Assembly: GCA_023391005.1 (NCBI GenBank) | Contig: JAEWBS010000143.1 | Location: forward strand, 1-64,000 | Source: Bacillota bacterium | Lineage (GTDB): Bacteria > Bacillota > Clostridia > Oscillospirales > Ruminococcaceae | Length of the DNA: 64,000 nucleotides | Direction of reading: 5' to 3' | Part shown: positions 61,508 to 64,000 of the stretch, in pieces | Numbering within the stretch: position 1 is the stretch's first letter | How the letters are laid out: the number at the start of each line of letters is the position of its first letter | Program-made: the position numbers and the translations under genes | The notes under the pieces: model-generated | What the model saw: the letters and a program-made list of their open reading frames with translations, nothing else | Told to the model about the DNA's origin: nothing | Database searches by the model: none

Positions 61508-62089
61508 TTACAGACAGCCCTTGGTCGAAAGCACGATGTTGTCCTTTTGCTTGGCGATCGCCATTTTAACCGCATGGGCGGCCGCTTTAAAGATCGCCTC
61601 GGCCTTGTGGTGGTCGTTCTCGCCCGACAGCAACCGGATATGCAGCGTAACGGCGGCATTCATCGCGAAGGCGCGCCAGAACTCCTCGACCATCTGGGTA
61701 TCCATCGCGCCGATCCGATCGCTTTTAAACGCGGCGTCGAGCACGAGATAGGCCCGGCCGCTGATATCAATGGCCGCCATCGCCAGCGCCTCATCCATCG
61801 GCAGCAGAAAATGCCCGTAGCGCGCGATGCCCGAGCGGTCCCCGACCGCCTGCAAAAAGGCCTGCCCCAGCACGATGCCGACGTCCTCGACGGTGTGGTG
61901 GCAGTCCACCGCAAGATCGCCGTTGCAGCGCACCGAAAGATCAATTCCGGCGTGCACCGCAAAGGCGGTCAGCATATGATCAAAGAAGCCGACGCCGGTG
62001 TTTATATCGGCAATGCCTGTGCCGTCGAGATTTAACGACAGCGCAATATCGGTTTCTTTTGTTTTTCGGGTGATGGTTGCGGTTCTCAT
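61508..62089 (-). CDS. hisB: Imidazoleglycerol-phosphate dehydratase
   Basis: The 193-residue monofunctional enzyme has the metal-binding motifs FFDHMLTAFAVHAG, VDCHHTVEDVGIVLG and ENDHHKAEAIFKA. It has no phosphatase domain, so histidinol-phosphatase is encoded elsewhere. It lies between hisC and hisH. Confidence 0.97.
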   Translation of the reverse strand: MRTATITRKTKETDIALSLNLDGTGIADINTGVGFFDHMLTAFAVHAGIDLSVRCNGDLAVDCHHTVEDVGIVLGQAFLQAVGDRSGIARYGHFLLPMDEALAMAAIDISGRAYLVLDAAFKSDRIGAMDTQMVEEFWRAFAMNAAVTLHIRLLSGENDHHKAEAIFKAAAHAVKMAIAKQKDNIVLSTKGCL

Positions 62090-62100
62090 GTCAAACTCCC

Positions 62101-63156
62101 CTATCTGGTCAGAATGGCGTCGAGCGCGTCGAGCACACGGGTTAAAACATCCTCCCGCGCGACGCTGATGCGGATCAGATGCTGATCAAACTGCCGCAGC
62201 GAGATATCCTGCGCGTGCAGCGCGTCGCTGACGGCTTGCGCGTCCTCAACCCACAGCAACACGAAGTTGACAACCGACGGATAGACGATCATCTTCTGTG
62301 TGGCGCGGCCCGCGATGTCCGTTAACCGCTGCGTCATGACCTCCATTAAGCGGCTGATTTCGGCCAACGTCGCCTGCCGATATTCGGGGTGTTGCAGCAA
62401 AATCGTGGCGACCAGCTGGTCTACCGCGCTGACGTTGTAGGCGTCGCGCACCGAGCGCAGCGCATAGGTCAGCTCGGGTGTCGAGACGGCAAAGCCAACG
62501 CGAACACCCGCAGCACCCATCGCCTTGGACAGCGTGCGCAGTACGATGAGATTCTCATATTTGCCCGCGAGATCGAGCACCGACTGATCGGAAAAATCCA
62601 TATAGGCCTCGTCGACGACGACAAGGCAATCGACCGATTCGATCAAACGAATCACATCAGCGCGCTCAATCTGCGAGCCGCTGGGGTTGTTCGGATTTGA
62701 AAAGATAACGAGATCGGCGTCATGCCGCTTTGCGCCCTCGATCAGCATGTCGACAGTGAAAGACATGTCCGGCAAGCGCGGGAGCTTTACAGCGTTCCGA
62801 CCAAAGATGGCCGCGTTGCTCCAGTAGCTGCCGAAGTCGCGTTCGACGCCCAGCACCACGCCCCCGAGCGGAATCAGCCGCCCGACGATCATATTGATCA
62901 ACTCGTCCGAGCCGTTGCCCGGCACGACGCAGTCGGCACCGACCGAGAACGCCTCGGCATAAGCGCCGCGCAGCGCGACGGTGCAGTCATCCGGATAGCA
63001 GTTGAGGTTGAGTTGTGTCGTGAGCGCTTCGGCAATCTCATTCATGATCGGCGCGGGGATGGGCATACAGCTCTCGTTGGCGTCAAGCCGTGTCGTGTAG
63101 CCGGTTCCGCAGTAAGTAAAGGGCGTCAGCGACGCCAAGGCAGGGTTTAATCGCAT
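62101..63156 (-). CDS. hisC: Histidinol-phosphate aminotransferase
   Basis: I chose ATG 63156, preceded by AAGGGGGAA, over 63210; 351 residues. The class I/II aminotransferase shows RLDANESCMPIP, VPGNGSDELINMIV, FSNPNNPSG and the PLP lysine region LRTLSKAMGAAGVRVG. It transaminates imidazole acetol phosphate. It is 13 bp after hisD. Confidence 0.95.
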   Translation of the reverse strand: MRLNPALASLTPFTYCGTGYTTRLDANESCMPIPAPIMNEIAEALTTQLNLNCYPDDCTVALRGAYAEAFSVGADCVVPGNGSDELINMIVGRLIPLGGVVLGVERDFGSYWSNAAIFGRNAVKLPRLPDMSFTVDMLIEGAKRHDADLVIFSNPNNPSGSQIERADVIRLIESVDCLVVVDEAYMDFSDQSVLDLAGKYENLIVLRTLSKAMGAAGVRVGFAVSTPELTYALRSVRDAYNVSAVDQLVATILLQHPEYRQATLAEISRLMEVMTQRLTDIAGRATQKMIVYPSVVNFVLLWVEDAQAVSDALHAQDISLRQFDQHLIRISVAREDVLTRVLDALDAILTR

Positions 63157-63169
63157 AATGGTTCCCCCT

Positions 63170-64000
63170 TTAAAACGCGTCGTCAAGGCGTACCTGCACC
63201 GCGTTGCCATGGGCCGAGAGCCCCTCGCGCTGCGCGATGGTCAGAATATCGGCGGCACTTTGTTGCATCGCCTCCTTGGTGTAGTACAAAAATGCGCTGC
63301 GCTTGACAAAGCTGTCGACGCCCAACGGCGAAAAGAACCGGGCGGTACCGCTGGTCGGCAGCACATGGTTTGGACCCGCATAATAATCGCCGAGCGGCTC
63401 GGGTGTATATTCCCCGAGAAATACCGAGCCGGCGTTATCCAAAACACCTAACAATCGCATCGGCTCTTGAACCTGCACCTCGAGGTGCTCGGGGGCTAAG
63501 GTATTGGCCAGCGCGATCATCTGCGCTTCACTCTCGCACAGGATAATCGCGCCGTAATCGCTGAGAGAAGCCTCGATGATCTCGCGGCGCGGCATGGCCG
63601 CGATCTGGCGGGAAAGCTCGCTGACCGTCTCATTTGCCAGTCGCGCGCTGGTCGTCAGCAGCACAGCCGAGGCCATGCGGTCGTGTTCGGCCTGCCCCAT
63701 CATATCCGCCGCGACAAACCGAGCATTGGCGGTATCGTCGGCCATGATCAGAATCTCGCTCGGCCCGGCGATCATGTCGATATCCACCGTGCCAAACAGC
63801 AGCTTTTTAGTCGTCGCGACAAAAATGTTGCCGGGGCCGACAATTTTGTCGACGCGCGGCACGCTCTCGGTGCCGAACGCCAGCGCCGCCACCGCCTGCG
63901 CGCCACCCATAAGAAAGACGCGGTCGACGCCGCAGATGGCCGCCGCCGTCAGAATGTCGGGGTTCGGCTTGCCATCTGCGCCGGGCGGCGTCACCATGAT
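63170..64000 (-). CDS. hisD: Histidinol dehydrogenase (5' end beyond the window)
   Basis: The visible 277 codons are the C-terminal two thirds of HisD: TPPGADGKPNPDIL, FLMGGAQAVAALAFGT, KIVGPGNIFVATTKK, AGPSEILIMAD, EHLEVQV and the zinc/catalytic GPNHVLPTSGTARF. The ATG at 63997 is internal; the frame stays open to the right edge. It performs the last two oxidations to histidine. Confidence 0.95.
   Translation of the reverse strand: MMVTPPGADGKPNPDILTAAAICGVDRVFLMGGAQAVAALAFGTESVPRVDKIVGPGNIFVATTKKLLFGTVDIDMIAGPSEILIMADDTANARFVAADMMGQAEHDRMASAVLLTTSARLANETVSELSRQIAAMPRREIIEASLSDYGAIILCESEAQMIALANTLAPEHLEVQVQEPMRLLGVLDNAGSVFLGEYTPEPLGDYYAGPNHVLPTSGTARFFSPLGVDSFVKRSAFLYYTKEAMQQSAADILTIAQREGLSAHGNAVQVRLDDAF

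Noticed and set aside
63170..63997. hisD starting at ATG 63997
   Set aside because: The reading frame continues to the window edge and the TPPGADG region is internal in HisD, so the gene is truncated by the window, not short.

Overview
Nearly all genes in this window read on the minus strand. The content suggests an anaerobic, moderate-GC member of the Clostridia, perhaps Oscillospirales-like; that placement is inference. Supporting signs are strong AGGAGG-type ribosome sites, the ptb-buk butyrate pair, secondary carboxylate transporters of several families, GntR/FCD and LacI regulators, and a secreted PPEP/lethal-factor-like metalloprotease.

Layout: (1) 1-4.7 kb: an AbgT-type transporter operon with an enolase-superfamily enzyme and a metal-ligand-depleted amidohydrolase-like protein, preceded by a YheO-type regulator gene. 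(2) 5.1-12.3 kb: a secreted metalloprotease, then a two-component system (solute-binding-domain histidine kinase plus NtrC-type sigma-54 activator). It diverges from a gltS-ftcD-fchA operon that has a clear sigma-54 promoter and tandem palindromic upstream sites. (3) 12.5-29.1 kb: a large sugar-acid catabolic region. It holds D-galactonate dehydratase, 2-keto-3-deoxygalactonate kinase, a KDPG/KDPGal-type aldolase, altronate dehydratase, a LarA-like (DUF2088) protein, a KduD-like SDR, an MDR dehydrogenase, an FGGY kinase, an AEC carrier and a TRAP transporter, with two GntR/FCD regulators. (4) 29.2-32.1 kb: DUF4491 and DUF454 membrane proteins, the latter fused in frame to a truncated Fur-like segment, and gdhA. 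(5) 32.5-38.6 kb: a tripartite tricarboxylate transporter operon (tctCBA) with a D-2-hydroxyacid dehydrogenase and an RraA/HMG-aldolase-like enzyme, controlled by a LacI regulator with visible palindromic operators. (6) 38.7-40.5 kb: a decayed IS256-type element abutting an intact one.

(7) 40.5-53.2 kb: an exopolysaccharide island bounded by an imperfect ~97-bp direct repeat. The repeat comprises the 3' half of tRNA-Ser(GGA) and its terminator, and two decayed tyrosine-recombinase fragments lie at the tRNA end. The island encodes the parts of a Wzx/Wzy-dependent pathway: initiating sugar transferase, three GT4 transferases, polymerase, flippase, and enzymes for UDP-glucuronate and probably UDP-galacturonate. 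Its first gene fuses an integrase-type Arm DNA-binding domain to a truncated PglD/NeuD-like acyltransferase that lacks the expected catalytic His. Short repeats flank its promoter. This is the best candidate here for something undescribed.

(8) 53.3-58.4 kb: core genes (HPt, ACT-domain protein, buk, ptb, RadC, RluA-type pseudouridine synthase). (9) 59-64 kb: the histidine operon hisD(partial)-C-B-H-A-F-I. No CRISPR array or rRNA was seen; the only complete tRNA is tRNA-Ser(GGA).
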